From NCBI RefSeq assembly GCF_025602895.1, contig NW_026516216.1, positions 901,140 through 965,139 of the forward strand: a stretch of DNA of 64,000 nt, given 5' to 3'. Below the pieces are notes generated by a model. The model ran no database searches. It was not told the origin of the DNA and saw only the letters and a list, made by a program, of their open reading frames with translations. Every line of letters begins with the position of its first letter. Position 1 is the stretch's first letter. Of this stretch, positions 28,811 through 40,400 are shown one piece after another. Position numbers and translations under genes: made by a program. Source of the stretch: Polychytrium aggregatum. Taxonomy: Eukaryota; Chytridiomycota; Chytridiomycetes; Polychytriales.

Positions 28811-31800
28811 TCAATTTTTCGATCCCGAGTTGCGTTGCACTTGTGCTTGGCAAAGGTCGATCAGTGTGTCCATTTCCGGAAGGTTGCGGTTGCGGCTGAG
28901 GAAGTCGTGGATATCTGCGAGTCCTCCATCCAAGAGTTCGGCCAGTGGTGCCCACGAGTCGTAAGATGGGTCGTATCCCTGCCAGCGGAGCAAGAACTCG
29001 TGTCGATATCCAGGAAGTCGACGTCGTCGGTTGATCCTGTGTCCAATGATCGCTTCGAACACTGATTCGTCGTTGTGGTTGGGTCCGGGTTCATCAAACA
29101 CAAGTTGGTCGGTCGATGGTGTGTTGTAGGGGACGAGGGCGGAAGCGGGGAGTTCGGTTGTAAATCGGAGGGTCCTCGGGAGTCGAAGTCGATATCCAGT
29201 CGTTCCGATCTTCTCGATGATCTTGAAGGGTCCCAAGTACGGCATCCGCATCTTGGAGGGTGTGACGTCGTCCGTGCTGAAGTGATACGCGGTCGTGTCG
29301 ATCAGGACTTGGTCGCCAATGTCGTAGCTGATATCGCGTCGATGTCGGTTGGCGTAGTACAGGGCCCGGTCCTGGGCCTTGCCGATGTTGTCCGAGACCA
29401 AGTCCAGAGTCGCTTGCATCTCCTCGATCGACTGTGCTGCAGGGTTGGACTCGGCGATGATGTCGGTGTTGGCAGGAGTGCGAGGATGCTGACCGTGCAT
29501 CAGGAAGAAGGGCGAATGTCCAGTCGAAGCTGAGCTGTGTGAGTTGAGCGCGAACTGGATGTATGGCACTTGATCGATCCAGCGGGAGCCGAGGGCCAGA
29601 GTCGAACAGCGGATGGCCTCGGCGACGGTTGCCACAAAGCGTTCGACTTGTCCGGCGGCCTCGTGGTGGTGGGCAAAGGCGATCCGGAGTTCGGTCTTGA
29701 GCAGAGTGTTAAGTCCTGTCCAGAAGGCCGACCGGAAGCGTGTGTCGTGATCCGAGATGAAAGTGCCGGCGAGTCCAAAGTGCACAAAGACATCGCGGAA
29801 GTACTGGCGGGCGACGTCTTCGGCCGAGTCGGTCTTGTTGCCAGGAACCAGGACGACGTACTTGGTGAGGGAGTCGACAAAGATCGTGATCGAGTTGAAG
29901 GTGCGTCCCGAGAGTGAGTCCGTGACAGGCGGGAGTCCGAGGATGAAGTCGAGGGCGACAGTGTCCATCTTGCGGGTGGCCACAGGGATCCGGGAGAAGT
30001 GACCGTATGCTTGTTGTCGTCGGATCTTGGCTCGCTGGCAGATGTCGCAGTGCGAGACCCACTCGGCAATGTCCTTGGACATGGCGGGCCAGTAGTAGTG
30101 TGTCGAGATGGCTTTGTAGAGCGTGTTGGTGCCGGGGTGAGCTGCACAGACAGAGTCGTGGTGGTCCTTGATGATCGAGATGCGGAGGTCCTTGCCGGGG
30201 ATGCAGATGCGGGTCGAGTCGAAGTAGAGAATCCCGTGTCGAAGTGAGAAGCGGTGCAGCTGTGCCTTCATCCACGGCTTGAGTCCGTCGGTCGAGTTGT
30301 CGCGGAGGACCGAGATCAGTGCTGACAGGATCGGGTCGGAGCTGTACTGAGTGCGGATGGTGTCCAAGAGATCGTCGGGCGAGGGTCCGAGGTTGACAAT
30401 CGCGTTGATGATCGAGACTTGGACGGCCTTGGAGATGGCTGTCGGTGTGCGCGAGAGCACGTCGGCGACCTTGTTCCACGAGCCGGGGATCCACTGGATC
30501 TCGAGGTCAAAGTCCAGCATCGTGTCGATGGCTCGCTGTTGGCGCTTGTTGAGGGTCTTGGAGTCGAGGATGTGCTTGAGCGCCTTCTGGTCGGTGTGGA
30601 GGAAGACTTTGCGGCCGACGAGGTAGTTCTTGAACTTGTCGAGGTGGCGGGTGATCGACAGCAGCTCGCCGTTGTAGGGCGAGTAGTTGAGTTCGGATCC
30701 GTGCAGTTTCTGCGAGTTGAAAGCGATGGGGCGCACCGTGCCGGATCCGTCCATGTCCTGCCCGATCCATCCACCAATCGATGCGCTTGACTCGGACCAG
30801 TCGGTGAAGAGGTGAATGTCCTTGTCCGGGTTGACCATGTGCAGCGACTGAGGCGAGAGCAACTTGAGCTGCTCGAAGGCGGCGATGGCGTTGTCGTCCC
30901 AGACGACGGACTTGGTCGAGTTGGCGGAGCGGGTGGTGATCAGAGTCGAGAGTGGACCGGCGAGGGCAGCGTAGCCAGGGACAAAGCTCATGATGGTGTT
31001 GGTCAAGCCGAGGAAGCTGCGGAGTTCGTGTTCGGTCGTTGGTCGCGGGTAGTTCTTGATGGCGTCGATGCGCGAGGGATGCACTTGGATGCGTCCTTCG
31101 CCGATGATGAAGCCGAGATAGGTGACGGTCGAGTTGAAGAACGAACACTTCTCGGGTCGGATCTTGAAGCCGTGTCGGTGGATCTTGTCGAGGACCAGTT
31201 CGATGTGGCGGATGTGCTGGTCCTCGTCCTCGGATGCGATCAGGATGTCGTCGATGTAGACGAACACAAAGTCGTCGATGAACTCGCGGAAGATGTCGTT
31301 CATCGCGGCTTGGAACACGGAGGGACTGTTGGCGAGGCCGAAGGGCATCACAAGCCACTCAAAGTGGCCGTACTTGGTCCTGAAGGCCGTCTTGGGGGTG
31401 TCGGCGTCGGCAATGCGGATCTGGTGGAATCCGCGTTGCAAGTCGAGCTTGGAGAAGACACGGCACTTGGACAGGCGGTCGATGATCTCGCGCATGTTGG
31501 GCAGCGCGGTGCGGTCCTTGACGGTGATCTTGTTGAGGGCGCGGAAGTCAAAGACGAGTCGGAACTTGTCGCCCTGCTTGACCCAGAAGATCGGTGCGCC
31601 GAAGGGCGAGACGGACTTGCGGATGTGGCCGATCCGGAGCAATCGGTCGAGTTCGTCTTTGAGACGAGCGAGTTCTTCGGCCGACATTTGGTAGAGCGAC
31701 GACCAGGTTGGCTTGGCAGAGTCGTCGAGTTGGATGTTCATGTCGATGCCGGGTCGGTGAGGCGGGAGTTCCTTGAGTTCGTTGAAGGCATCGCGGTACT

Positions 31801-32548
31801 TTGCGATGATGGATCGGTGTTCGGGGGTCAGTGGTTCGAGGACACGGGCAAGTTGGGCAACGGGGTCGTAGGGTTCAACAGCAACTGTATTCAAGTCACT
31901 GCTCAGAGTACAAACATACACGGCGCCGGGAGTCGAAGCCAGTGCGTTGATCTGCTGGGTCGACATGTGGTACTGGGATCGGAGTTCGAGGGTCGTGAGT
32001 GGCATTCCGGTGTCGGGTCGCGATGCCGTCCAAGTGTGGTGCTTCCCGTCGATCGAGAACTTGATTCGGTTGGAGGGCCAGTCGATCTCGGGGTTGGTCT
32101 GGTCGAGCCAGTTCTTGCCGAGGATAACGTCCCAGGTGAGTGGCGCGGTGAAGAGGTTGATGCGGGCGTGGTAGTCGTGGATGGTGAGGTCGACGGGATC
32201 GGTGACGGAGGACGGGAAGGACTTGCCGTTGGGCATCGTGACGGCGTTGGCGGTGGTCTTGGTTCGAAGGTCGAGGGTCGAGGCGAGGGTCTCGGAGATG
32301 TGCGAGTTGGTCGCACCAGGGTCGATGAGGACGGTGATCGGGGAGCCGTTGAGGGTGGCGTCGATCACAAGCAGTCCCTTGCCGTGGTTGGCGGCAATGC
32401 GGTGGGGTTCGTCGATGAGAGAGTTGATCAGGTGAGGTCCGGTGGCGAGAGTCAATAGTTCAGCGTCGGGGGTCGGAGTCGGATGGCGGCAACTCGCCGG
32501 GTCCTTCAGAGGTCGTAGTATCCAGGGGTTGCCGCCTCGTCGTTTCCC
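28811..32548 (-). CDS. pol: A3 Pol polyprotein
   Basis: Open from the slip site (32542-32548) to the stop at 28811. The hairpin arms are 32528-32536 and 32485-32493, with a 5-nt spacer. Domain order and catalytic motifs are as in A2. The marker residue Q in NIQLDDSAKPT (R in A1, A2 and A5) is shared only with A4, so A3 and A4 are sister copies. Protease DPG. No frameshift or stop. Confidence 0.94.
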   Translation of the reverse strand, partial: GKRRGGNPWILRPLKDPASCRHPTPTPDAELLTLATGPHLINSLIDEPHRIAANHGKGLLVIDATLNGSPITVLIDPGATNSHISETLASTLDLRTKTTANAVTMPNGKSFPSSVTDPVDLTIHDYHARINLFTAPLTWDVILGKNWLDQTNPEIDWPSNRIKFSIDGKHHTWTASRPDTGMPLTTLELRSQYHMSTQQINALASTPGAVYVCTLSSDLNTVAVEPYDPVAQLARVLEPLTPEHRSIIAKYRDAFNELKELPPHRPGIDMNIQLDDSAKPTWSSLYQMSAEELARLKDELDRLLRIGHIRKSVSPFGAPIFWVKQGDKFRLVFDFRALNKITVKDRTALPNMREIIDRLSKCRVFSKLDLQRGFHQIRIADADTPKTAFRTKYGHFEWLVMPFGLANSPSVFQAAMNDIFREFIDDFVFVYIDDILIASEDEDQHIRHIELVLDKIHRHGFKIRPEKCSFFNSTVTYLGFIIGEGRIQVHPSRIDAIKNYPRPTTEHELRSFLGLTNTIMSFVPGYAALAGPLSTLITTRSANSTKSVVWDDNAIAAFEQLKLLSPQSLHMVNPDKDIHLFTDWSESSASIGGWIGQDMDGSGTVRPIAFNSQKLHGSELNYSPYNGELLSITRHLDKFKNYLVGRKVFLHTDQKALKHILDSKTLNKRQQRAIDTMLDFDLEIQWIPGSWNKVADVLSRTPTAISKAVQVSIINAIVNLGPSPDDLLDTIRTQYSSDPILSALISVLRDNSTDGLKPWMKAQLHRFSLRHGILYFDSTRICIPGKDLRISIIKDHHDSVCAAHPGTNTLYKAISTHYYWPAMSKDIAEWVSHCDICQRAKIRRQQAYGHFSRIPVATRKMDTVALDFILGLPPVTDSLSGRTFNSITIFVDSLTKYVVLVPGNKTDSAEDVARQYFRDVFVHFGLAGTFISDHDTRFRSAFWTGLNTLLKTELRIAFAHHHEAAGQVERFVATVAEAIRCSTLALGSRWIDQVPYIQFALNSHSSASTGHSPFFLMHGQHPRTPANTDIIAESNPAAQSIEEMQATLDLVSDNIGKAQDRALYYANRHRRDISYDIGDQVLIDTTAYHFSTDDVTPSKMRMPYLGPFKIIEKIGTTGYRLRLPRTLRFTTELPASALVPYNTPSTDQLVFDEPGPNHNDESVFEAIIGHRINRRRRLPGYRHEFLLRWQGYDPSYDSWAPLAELLDGGLADIHDFLSRNRNLPEMDTLIDLCQAQVQRNSGSKN

Positions 32549-33564
32549 TGATCTTCGTAGAAGGTGGCCTGGTCGGCGGTCTCGACGATGGCGTTGATGC
32601 GGGGCTGGTTCAAGGGACACTGCGAGGCGATGTGGCCGAACTTGCGGCAGCGGAAGCAGCCTCCGTTACGGCGGAGGTACTCCTTCTCGCGGTCGGTGAG
32701 CTTCTTGATCGGGCGCATGTCGACGTTGTCGAGGTCCATGGCGTTGGGGTCACGTGCGGGAGGCTGGGTCGGCTGGAAGGCGGGACGAGGAGGACGGACC
32801 ATTGGGCGGAACTGCGGCTGACCAGGTGGAGCGCGGAAGAGAGGAGGTCGCTGGAACTGGAGCTCGCGGAAGGGTTGATCGCGGAACTGAGTGCGAGCGG
32901 GCTGCTGCATCAGGGGTTGCGATTGACCCATAATGGACTCGTATCGCTCGGCGAGGGCCATGGCATCTTCGAGGGTGGCTGTGTTGGAGTCAAGCTTCCA
33001 TTCGACTTCGATGCGCACCCTGTGCTTGAGCTTGGTGAGGTAGCGCTGCAGGTTCTGGCGGTTGTTGCTGAAGTGGGGCAGCTCGAGGAGGAGATCGCGG
33101 AAGCGAGAGTTGAACTGCTCGACGGAGCCGGTGTGGCGCAGTGCTTCGAACTCATCCTCGGTGGTGCGCAGCGAGGTGGACGGAAGGAAGGTGTCGCGGA
33201 CGAGGGACAGGACGGCGGCCGGGGTCAGGTTGTCGAGTTGCTTGCCCTGGGACCAGAGGCGCCACCAGGTCTTGGCCTTGCCCTTGAGGTTCATGGCGAC
33301 GGTGGCGACAGCGGTGGCGTCATCGAGACTGTGGAAGGCAATGTACTCGGTCATTGAGAAGACAAACTCGTCAACGACAGCAGCCTTACGCTCGCCAGTG
33401 AAGGCGTCGGGGAGCGGGATCTTGGGACGCTTGAAACCGGGAGGGACCGTGGGGAGATTCGGCTGGGCAGTCAGGGCGGAGAGGACCAGGGCGCGGTCCT
33501 CGAGCGATAGTTGTTCAAGGGCCTGGAGACAGGCATTGACGGCGGGATCGACCGATGCTACCAT
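32506..33564 (-). CDS. gag: A3 Gag
   Basis: 352 residues starting MVASVDPAV; V5 comes from the t at base 13 after the LTR. ATG formed by LTR base 33564 plus the primer site (33552-33563). Knuckle and C-terminus PGYYDL as in A2. Intact. Confidence 0.94.
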   Translation of the reverse strand: MVASVDPAVNACLQALEQLSLEDRALVLSALTAQPNLPTVPPGFKRPKIPLPDAFTGERKAAVVDEFVFSMTEYIAFHSLDDATAVATVAMNLKGKAKTWWRLWSQGKQLDNLTPAAVLSLVRDTFLPSTSLRTTEDEFEALRHTGSVEQFNSRFRDLLLELPHFSNNRQNLQRYLTKLKHRVRIEVEWKLDSNTATLEDAMALAERYESIMGQSQPLMQQPARTQFRDQPFRELQFQRPPLFRAPPGQPQFRPMVRPPRPAFQPTQPPARDPNAMDLDNVDMRPIKKLTDREKEYLRRNGGCFRCRKFGHIASQCPLNQPRINAIVETADQATFYEDQGNDEAATPGYYDL

Positions 33565-34029
33565 GTCAGATCACGGGATCAAGAGGAGATCAAAAGAAAA
33601 AGATAGAGAAGGGTTTTATTGATCTTAGCGAGGCTAGGATCTAGAGTCAAGTGTGTCTGGGGTCGAAGGTGATGACCAGAAACATGAGCGGGTGAAGGCG
33701 GGCTATTTATCTGTCTGGCGGTCCCGGAGGCGAAGCCTGCCGCAGCGGGGGCGAAGCAGTGGAGGCGGCGGGACAGCAGCCAGGCAGCAACGGCTAACCG
33801 GAGAAACATGTGAAAGTCTGACAAATGCTCGGTGGCTGACAAATGCGGGTGACACAGCGTCTGACTAATGCATGGTCGATGACAAATGCAGGGAAAACAG
33901 AGCGGCGTGTGCAACATGAGAGCAAGGAAAAAGGAAAGGCGTCACAGGACAAAGGAAAAGGAAAGTGTGCGACGCAAACAGTGACACAAGTGCGACGGTG
34001 CAGCTAGGCGGGCAGAGCGATCTGTGACA
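33564..34029 (-). repeat. A3 5' LTR
   Basis: 466 bp, same as 28311-28776 by eye. Confidence 0.95.
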
Positions 34030-34058
34030 CCCCCCCTCTTGCCCTGACCTTTCCTATC

Positions 34059-35241
34059 ATGTCTGGCCCCTCCATCACCGAACATGATGCCGCCACCCTC
34101 AAGGCAACCGTCAGCCGTGTCGACGAGCACACTCAGGTGCTCGACCGAATCTCAACTCAGCTGACCACTCAAGGGGCCGCTTTCAACGACCTTCGTGCCC
34201 TCGTCGCTTAAGACCAAGCCCAACGCCGTGCCGAGCTCAACGACGCCATAGCCCTTGGGGTCCACGAGGCTCTTCAAGCCCTTCGAGCCGCCCCTGGTCC
34301 TGCCCCTGTTGACCGCTACCAAGACGAAGCCGAGCCCCAAGCGCAACAAGGTCGTCCCGTTCGCCCTGCCCGTCAGATCCGGCCGGCTCTTGGCGTTGCC
34401 GCAAGGATGGGCCCTCCAGAACGCTTCTCGGGCAAGGATCCAAGCCGCCTCAACGCCTTCCTGGCCCACTGTCGTCTCGTCTTCGCCTCCAATCCCCCGG
34501 ACTACCCAACTGGAGTCGACAAGGTCTTCTACGCTCTCTCCTACCTTGATGGCACGGCCGCCGACTACATGGCGCCGTTCATCGAAAAGATAGAAGCCCC
34601 TTGGGAGGAGCAACCCGAGGTCATCAACAACTTCGAAGCCTTCTCCGAGGCCCTCCGCACCGCCTTCGGCCGAGTCCAACCTGCTGTTGCCGCCGCCCGT
34701 GACCTCGTCAAGCTCTCTCAAACCGGCTCCGCTGCCACTTATGCCTCCGAATTCCGTCGCCTCCGTATCCACCTTGCTGATTGGGGAGACAAGGCGCTCA
34801 TGTTCCACTACGAGCACAATCTCAAGCCGTCGGTTCAGGAAGAGTTGTCCCGTCAAGAGTTCGACTCCCTCGAAGAGCTCATCAGCGCCTCAATCCTGAT
34901 TGACAACCGACAGGAGGACCAACGCTCGCGCCGTTCGGCCCACCGCCCCTCGGCCCTCGGCCCCTGGGCCACGCCAAGTCCCACGCCCAGTTTTCCAAGC
35001 TCCCCGTCCCCTCACCCCTGGTCCGCAGCCCATGGACTTGGGCCAGACGGGTGCCCGCCGACTGACTCCTGAGGAGAGGGAAGCCCTCCGACTGGCCGGG
35101 AAGTGCTACTACTACAAGAAGGAAGGACATGTCGCCCTCCGCTGTCCCCTCAAGCTTGCCCCTCGCACTTCTCTTGTCCCCGCTCCCCTCGCCTCCGTGG
35201 ATGCCAATAAACTCTCCGACCAGGAAAACTTCTCTGCCTAG
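34059..35241 (+). pseudogene. G Gag
   Basis: Starts MSGPSITEHDAATLKATVSR with a likely coiled coil, then a TAA at 34209-34211. The same frame continues with PERFSGKDPSRLNAFLAHCR, VDKVFYALSYLDGTAADYM and ATYASEFRRLRIHLADWG, a Tf1/sushi-like Gag. A frameshift near 34930 leads to MDLGQTGARRLTPEEREAL and the knuckle CYYYKKEGHVALRC, where the second Cys is Tyr. Stop TAG at 35239-35241. Not functional as written. Confidence 0.85.
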
Positions 35242-35267
35242 AAAAGGTCAGAGGAGCTTTCCTAGGC
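35223..35267 (+). promoter_or_regulatory. Decayed gag-pol frameshift signal of G
   Basis: The gag-phase heptamer is now GGAAAAC (35223-35229), one base from GGGAAAC. After 6 nt an 11-bp hairpin follows (35236-35246 / 35257-35267) with a single A.C mismatch; the gag TAG is in the stem. The -1 frame is open across it into pol. Confidence 0.6.
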
Positions 35268-35786
35268 GAGTCGTTTACACCACAATCTCCTCCTGCCCCC
35301 GCTGTGCCGTGCCATCTTGCTCCCGTTACCGTTTCTTTCTCCCCTACCATGCAACCTTGTCCTGATCCTGTCATAGAACCCCAACCTTCCATTGATATTC
35401 TCATACTGCACAACTCGGAGTCCATTGCCGCGACAGCTATGATTGACACTGGCGCGGTCACTTCCTTTATGGACTCTGAGTTTGCAGCACGGCATAACCT
35501 TCCCACGTTTGCTTCTTCATTCCTGATAACTCTTGCTGATGGCTCTGCTCTGAAGTCCAGTCACAGTGTTTGTGTCCCGATGATCGCCGGCGACAATCAC
35601 TACGAACAAGCTTCGTTCGCACTGATTGAGCTGGCGTCCCACCCCATCATTCTGGGAATGGACTGGATTTCGAAGCACAAACCCCATTTTGATTGGTACC
35701 ACAATTCTGTCTTTCTCCCGTGCACGCCAATCCACTCCATGTCCTCCGTCTCCGAATCTCCGCGTGAATCTTGTCCTCCCGTGCCT

Positions 35787-35846
35787 GAGTCCGAGTCCGA
35801 GTCCGAATCCGAGTCCGAGTTCGAGTCCGAGTCCGAGTCCGAGTCG
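35787..35846 (+). repeat. Hexamer repeat coding Ser-Glu in G
   Basis: Ten hexamers, mostly gagtcc, coding an acidic linker of alternating E and S between protease and RT. Confidence 0.9.
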
Positions 35847-35891
35847 TCCCCAGTTGAACCCCAGCCTTGCTCTGCCGTGCCAGAGACCTGC

Positions 35892-36357
35892 TGTCACAGA
35901 TCGCTCTGCCCGCCTAGCTGCACCGTCGCACTTGTGTCACTGTTTGCGTCGCACACTTTCCTTTTCCTTTGTCCTGTGACGCCTTTCCTTTTTCCTTGCT
36001 CTCATGTTGCACACGCCGCTCTGTTTTCCCTGCATTTGTCATCGACCATGCATTAGTCAGACGCTGTGTCACCCGCATTTGTCAGCCACCGAGCATTTGT
36101 CAGACTTTCACATGTTTCTCCGGTTAGCCGTTGCTGCCTGGCTGCTGTCCCGCCGCCTCCGCTGCTTCGCCCCCGCTGCGGCAGGCTTCGCCTCCGGGAC
36201 CGCCAGACAGATAAATAGCCCGCCTTCACCCGCTCATGTTTCTGGTCATCACCTTCGACCCCAGACACACTTGACTCTAGATCCTAGCCTCGCTAAGATC
36301 AATAAAACCCTTCTCTATCTTTTTCTTTTGATCTCCTCTTGATCCCGTGATCTGACA
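35892..36357 (+). repeat. A4 5' LTR
   Basis: 466 bp, TGTCACAGATCGC to GATCTGACA. Confidence 0.95.
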
Positions 36358-37415
36358 TGGTAGCATCGGTCGATCCCGCCGTCAATGCCTGTCTCCAGGC
36401 CCTTGAACAACTATCGCTCGAGGACCGCGCCCTGGTCCTCTCCGCCCTGACTGCCCAGCCGAATCTCCCCACGGTCCCTCCCGGTTTCAAGCGTCCCAAG
36501 ATCCCGCTCCCCGACGCCTTCACTGGCGAGCGTAAGGCTGCTGTCGTTGACGAGTTTGTCTTCTCAATGACCGAGTACATTGCTTTCCACAGTCTCGATG
36601 ACGCCACCGCTGTCGCCACCGTCGCCATGAACCTCAAGGGCAAGGCCAAGACCTGGTGGCGCCTCTGGTCCCAGGGCAAGCAACTCGACAACCTGACCCC
36701 GGCCGCCGTCCTGTCCCTCGTCCGCGACACCTTCCTTCCGTCCACCTCGCTGCGCACCACCGAGGATGAGTTCGAAGCACTGCGCCACACCGGCTCCGTC
36801 GAGCAGTTCAACTCTCGCTTCCGCGATCTCCTCCTCGAGCTGCCCCACTTCAGCAACAACCGCCAGAACCTGCAGCGCTACCTCACCAAGCTCAAGCACA
36901 GGGTGCGCATCGAAGTCGAATGGAAGCTTGACTCCAACACAGCCACCCTCGAAGATGCCATGGCCCTCGCCGAGCGATACGAGTCCATTATGGGTCAATC
37001 GCAACCCCTGATGCAGCAGCCCGCTCGCACTCAGTTCCGCGATCAACCCTTCCGCGAGCTCCAGTTCCAGCGACCTCCTCTCTTCCGCGCTCCACCTGGT
37101 CAGCCGCAGTTCCGCCCAATGGTCCGTCCTCCTCGTCCCGCCTTCCAGCCGACCCAGCCTCCCGCACGTGACCCCAACGCCATGGACCTCGACAACGTCG
37201 ACATGCGCCCGATCAAGAAGCTCACCGACCGCGAGAAGGAGTACCTCCGCCGTAACGGAGGCTGCTTCCGCTGCCGCAAGTTCGGCCACATCGCCTCGCA
37301 GTGTCCCTTGAACCAGCCCCGCATCAACGCCATCGTCGAGACCGCCGACCAGGCCACCTTCTACGAAGATCAGGGAAACGACGAGGCGGCAACCCCTGGA
37401 TACTACGACCTCTGA
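36357..37415 (+). CDS. gag: A4 Gag
   Basis: 352 residues, MVASVDPAV start made by LTR base 36357 plus the primer site 36358-36369. Shares V5 with A3. Zinc knuckle and slip region (37373-37379; arms 37385-37393 and 37428-37436) intact. Confidence 0.94.
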   Translation: MVASVDPAVNACLQALEQLSLEDRALVLSALTAQPNLPTVPPGFKRPKIPLPDAFTGERKAAVVDEFVFSMTEYIAFHSLDDATAVATVAMNLKGKAKTWWRLWSQGKQLDNLTPAAVLSLVRDTFLPSTSLRTTEDEFEALRHTGSVEQFNSRFRDLLLELPHFSNNRQNLQRYLTKLKHRVRIEVEWKLDSNTATLEDAMALAERYESIMGQSQPLMQQPARTQFRDQPFRELQFQRPPLFRAPPGQPQFRPMVRPPRPAFQPTQPPARDPNAMDLDNVDMRPIKKLTDREKEYLRRNGGCFRCRKFGHIASQCPLNQPRINAIVETADQATFYEDQGNDEAATPGYYDL

Positions 37416-40400
37416 AGGACCCGGCGAGTTGCCGCCATCCGACTCCGACCCCCGACGCTGAACTATTGACTCTCGCCACCGGACCTCACCTGATCAACTC
37501 TCTCATCGACGAACCCCACCGCATTGCCGCCAACCACGGCAAGGGACTGCTTGTGATCGACGCCACCCTCAACGGCTCCCCGATCACCGTCCTCATCGAC
37601 CCTGGTGCGACCAACTCGCACATCTCCGAGACCCTCGCCTCGACCCTCGACCTTCGAACCAAGACCACCGCCAACGCCGTCACGATGCCCAACGGCAAGT
37701 CCTTCCCGTCCTCCGTCACCGATCCCGTCGACCTCACCATCCACGACTACCACGCCCGCATCAACCTCTTCACCGCGCCACTCACCTGGGACGTTATCCT
37801 CGGCAAGAACTGGCTCGACCAGACCAACCCCGAGATCGACTGGCCCTCCAACCGAATCAAGTTCTCGATCGACGGGAAGCACCACACTTGGACGGCATCG
37901 CGACCCGACACCGGAATGCCACTCACGACCCTCGAACTCCGATCCCAGTACCACATGTCGACCCAGCAGATCAACGCACTGGCTTCGACTCCCGGCGCCG
38001 TGTATGTTTGTACTCTGAGCAGTGACTTGAATACAGTTGCTGTTGAACCCTACGACCCCGTTGCCCAACTTGCCCGTGTCCTCGAACCACTGACCCCCGA
38101 ACACCGATCCATCATCGCAAAGTACCGCGATGCCTTCAACGAACTCAAGGAACTCCCGCCTCACCGACCCGGCATCGACATGAACATCCAACTCGACGAC
38201 TCTGCCAAGCCAACCTGGTCGTCGCTCTACCAAATGTCGGCCGAAGAACTCGCTCGTCTCAAAGACGAACTCGACCGATTGCTCCGGATCGGCCACATCC
38301 GCAAGTCCGTCTCGCCCTTCGGCGCACCGATCTTCTGGGTCAAGCAGGGCGACAAGTTCCGACTCGTCTTTGACTTCCGCGCCCTCAACAAGATCACCGT
38401 CAAGGACCGCACCGCGCTGCCCAACATGCGCGAGATCATCGACCGCCTGTCCAAGTGCCGTGTCTTCTCCAAGCTCGACTTGCAACGCGGATTCCACCAG
38501 ATCCGCATTGCCGACGCCGACACCCCCAAGACGGCCTTCAGGACCAAGTACGGCCACTTTGAGTGGCTTGTGATGCCCTTCGGCCTCGCCAACAGTCCCT
38601 CCGTGTTCCAAGCCGCGATGAACGACATCTTCCGCGAGTTCATCGACGACTTTGTGTTCGTCTACATCGACGACATCCTGATCGCATCCGAGGACGAGGA
38701 CCAGCACATCCGCCACATCGAACTGGTCCTCGACAAGATCCACCGACACGGCTTCAAGATCCGACCCGAGAAGTGTTCGTTCTTCAACTCGACCGTCACC
38801 TATCTCGGCTTCATCATCGGCGAAGGACGCATCCAAGTGCATCCCTCGCGCATCGACGCCATCAAGAACTACCCGCGACCAACGACCGAACACGAACTCC
38901 GCAGCTTCCTCGGCTTGACCAACACCATCATGAGCTTTGTCCCTGGCTACGCTGCCCTCGCCGGTCCACTCTCGACTCTGATCACCACCCGCTCCGCCAA
39001 CTCGACCAAGTCCGTCGTCTGGGACGACAACGCCATCGCCGCCTTCGAGCAGCTCAAGTTGCTCTCGCCTCAGTCGCTGCACATGGTCAACCCGGACAAG
39101 GACATTCACCTCTTCACCGACTGGTCCGAGTCAAGCGCATCGATTGGTGGATGGATCGGGCAGGACATGGACGGATCCGGCACGGTGCGCCCCATCGCTT
39201 TCAACTCGCAGAAACTGCACGGATCCGAACTCAACTACTCGCCCTACAACGGCGAGCTGCTGTCGATCACCCGCCACCTCGACAAGTTCAAGAACTACCT
39301 CGTCGGCCGCAAAGTCTTCCTCCACACCGACCAGAAGGCGCTCAAGCACATCCTCGACTCCAAGACCCTCAACAAGCGCCAACAGCGAGCCATCGACACG
39401 ATGCTGGACTTTGACCTCGAGATCCAGTGGATCCCCGGCTCGTGGAACAAGGTCGCCGACGTGCTCTCGCGCACACCGACAGCCATCTCCAAGGCCGTCC
39501 AAGTCTCGATCATCAACGCGATTGTCAACCTCGGACCCTCGCCCGACGATCTCTTGGACACCATCCGCACTCAGTACAGCTCCGACCCGATCCTGTCAGC
39601 ACTGATCTCGGTCCTCCGCGACAACTCGACCGACGGACTCAAGCCGTGGATGAAGGCACAGCTGCACCGCTTCTCACTTCGACACGGGATTCTCTACTTC
39701 GACTCGACCCGCATCTGCATCCCCGGCAAGGACCTCCGCATCTCGATCATCAAGGACCACCACGACTCTGTCTGTGCAGCTCACCCCGGCACCAACACGC
39801 TCTACAAGGCCATCTCGACACACTACTACTGGCCCGCCATGTCCAAGGACATTGCCGAGTGGGTCTCGCACTGCGACATCTGCCAGCGAGCCAAGATCCG
39901 ACGACAACAAGCATACGGTCACTTCTCCCGGATCCCTGTGGCCACCCGCAAGATGGACACTGTCGCCCTCGACTTCATCCTCGGACTCCCGCCTGTCACG
40001 GACTCACTCTCGGGACGCACCTTCAACTCGATCACGATCTTTGTCGACTCCCTCACCAAGTACGTCGTCCTGGTTCCTGGCAACAAGACCGACTCGGCCG
40101 AAGACGTCGCCCGCCAGTACTTCCGCGATGTCTTTGTGCACTTTGGACTCGCCGGCACTTTCATCTCGGATCACGACACACGCTTCCGGTCGGCCTTCTG
40201 GACAGGACTTAACACTCTGCTCAAGACCGAACTCCGGATCGCCTTTGCCCACCACCACGAGGCCGCCGGACAAGTCGAACGCTTTGTGGCAACCGTCGCC
40301 GAGGCCATCCGCTGTTCGACTCTGGCCCTCGGCTCCCGCTGGATCGATCAAGTGCCATACATCCAGTTCGCGCTCAACTCACACAGCTCAGCTTCGACTG

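Larger units (their letters stand above)
28311..34029 (-). mobile_element. Element A3, complete
   Basis: LTRs 28311-28776 and 33564-34029, identical by eye, including a shared t (gcagtgg) not seen in A2, A4 or A5. It sits in a C run in the G leader: ccccc on both sides (28306-28310, 34030-34034). Both frames are open. Confidence 0.95.
35223..35891 (+). pseudogene. G pol fragment: protease
   Basis: The -1 frame reads HLAPVTVSFSPTMQ, then SESIAATAMIDTGAVTSFMD, FLITLADGSALKS and HPIILGMDWISKHKPHFDWY: an aspartic protease with canonical DTG. A Ser-Glu linker follows. A4 interrupts it at 35891. The F protease is the nearest relative in the window. Confidence 0.83.
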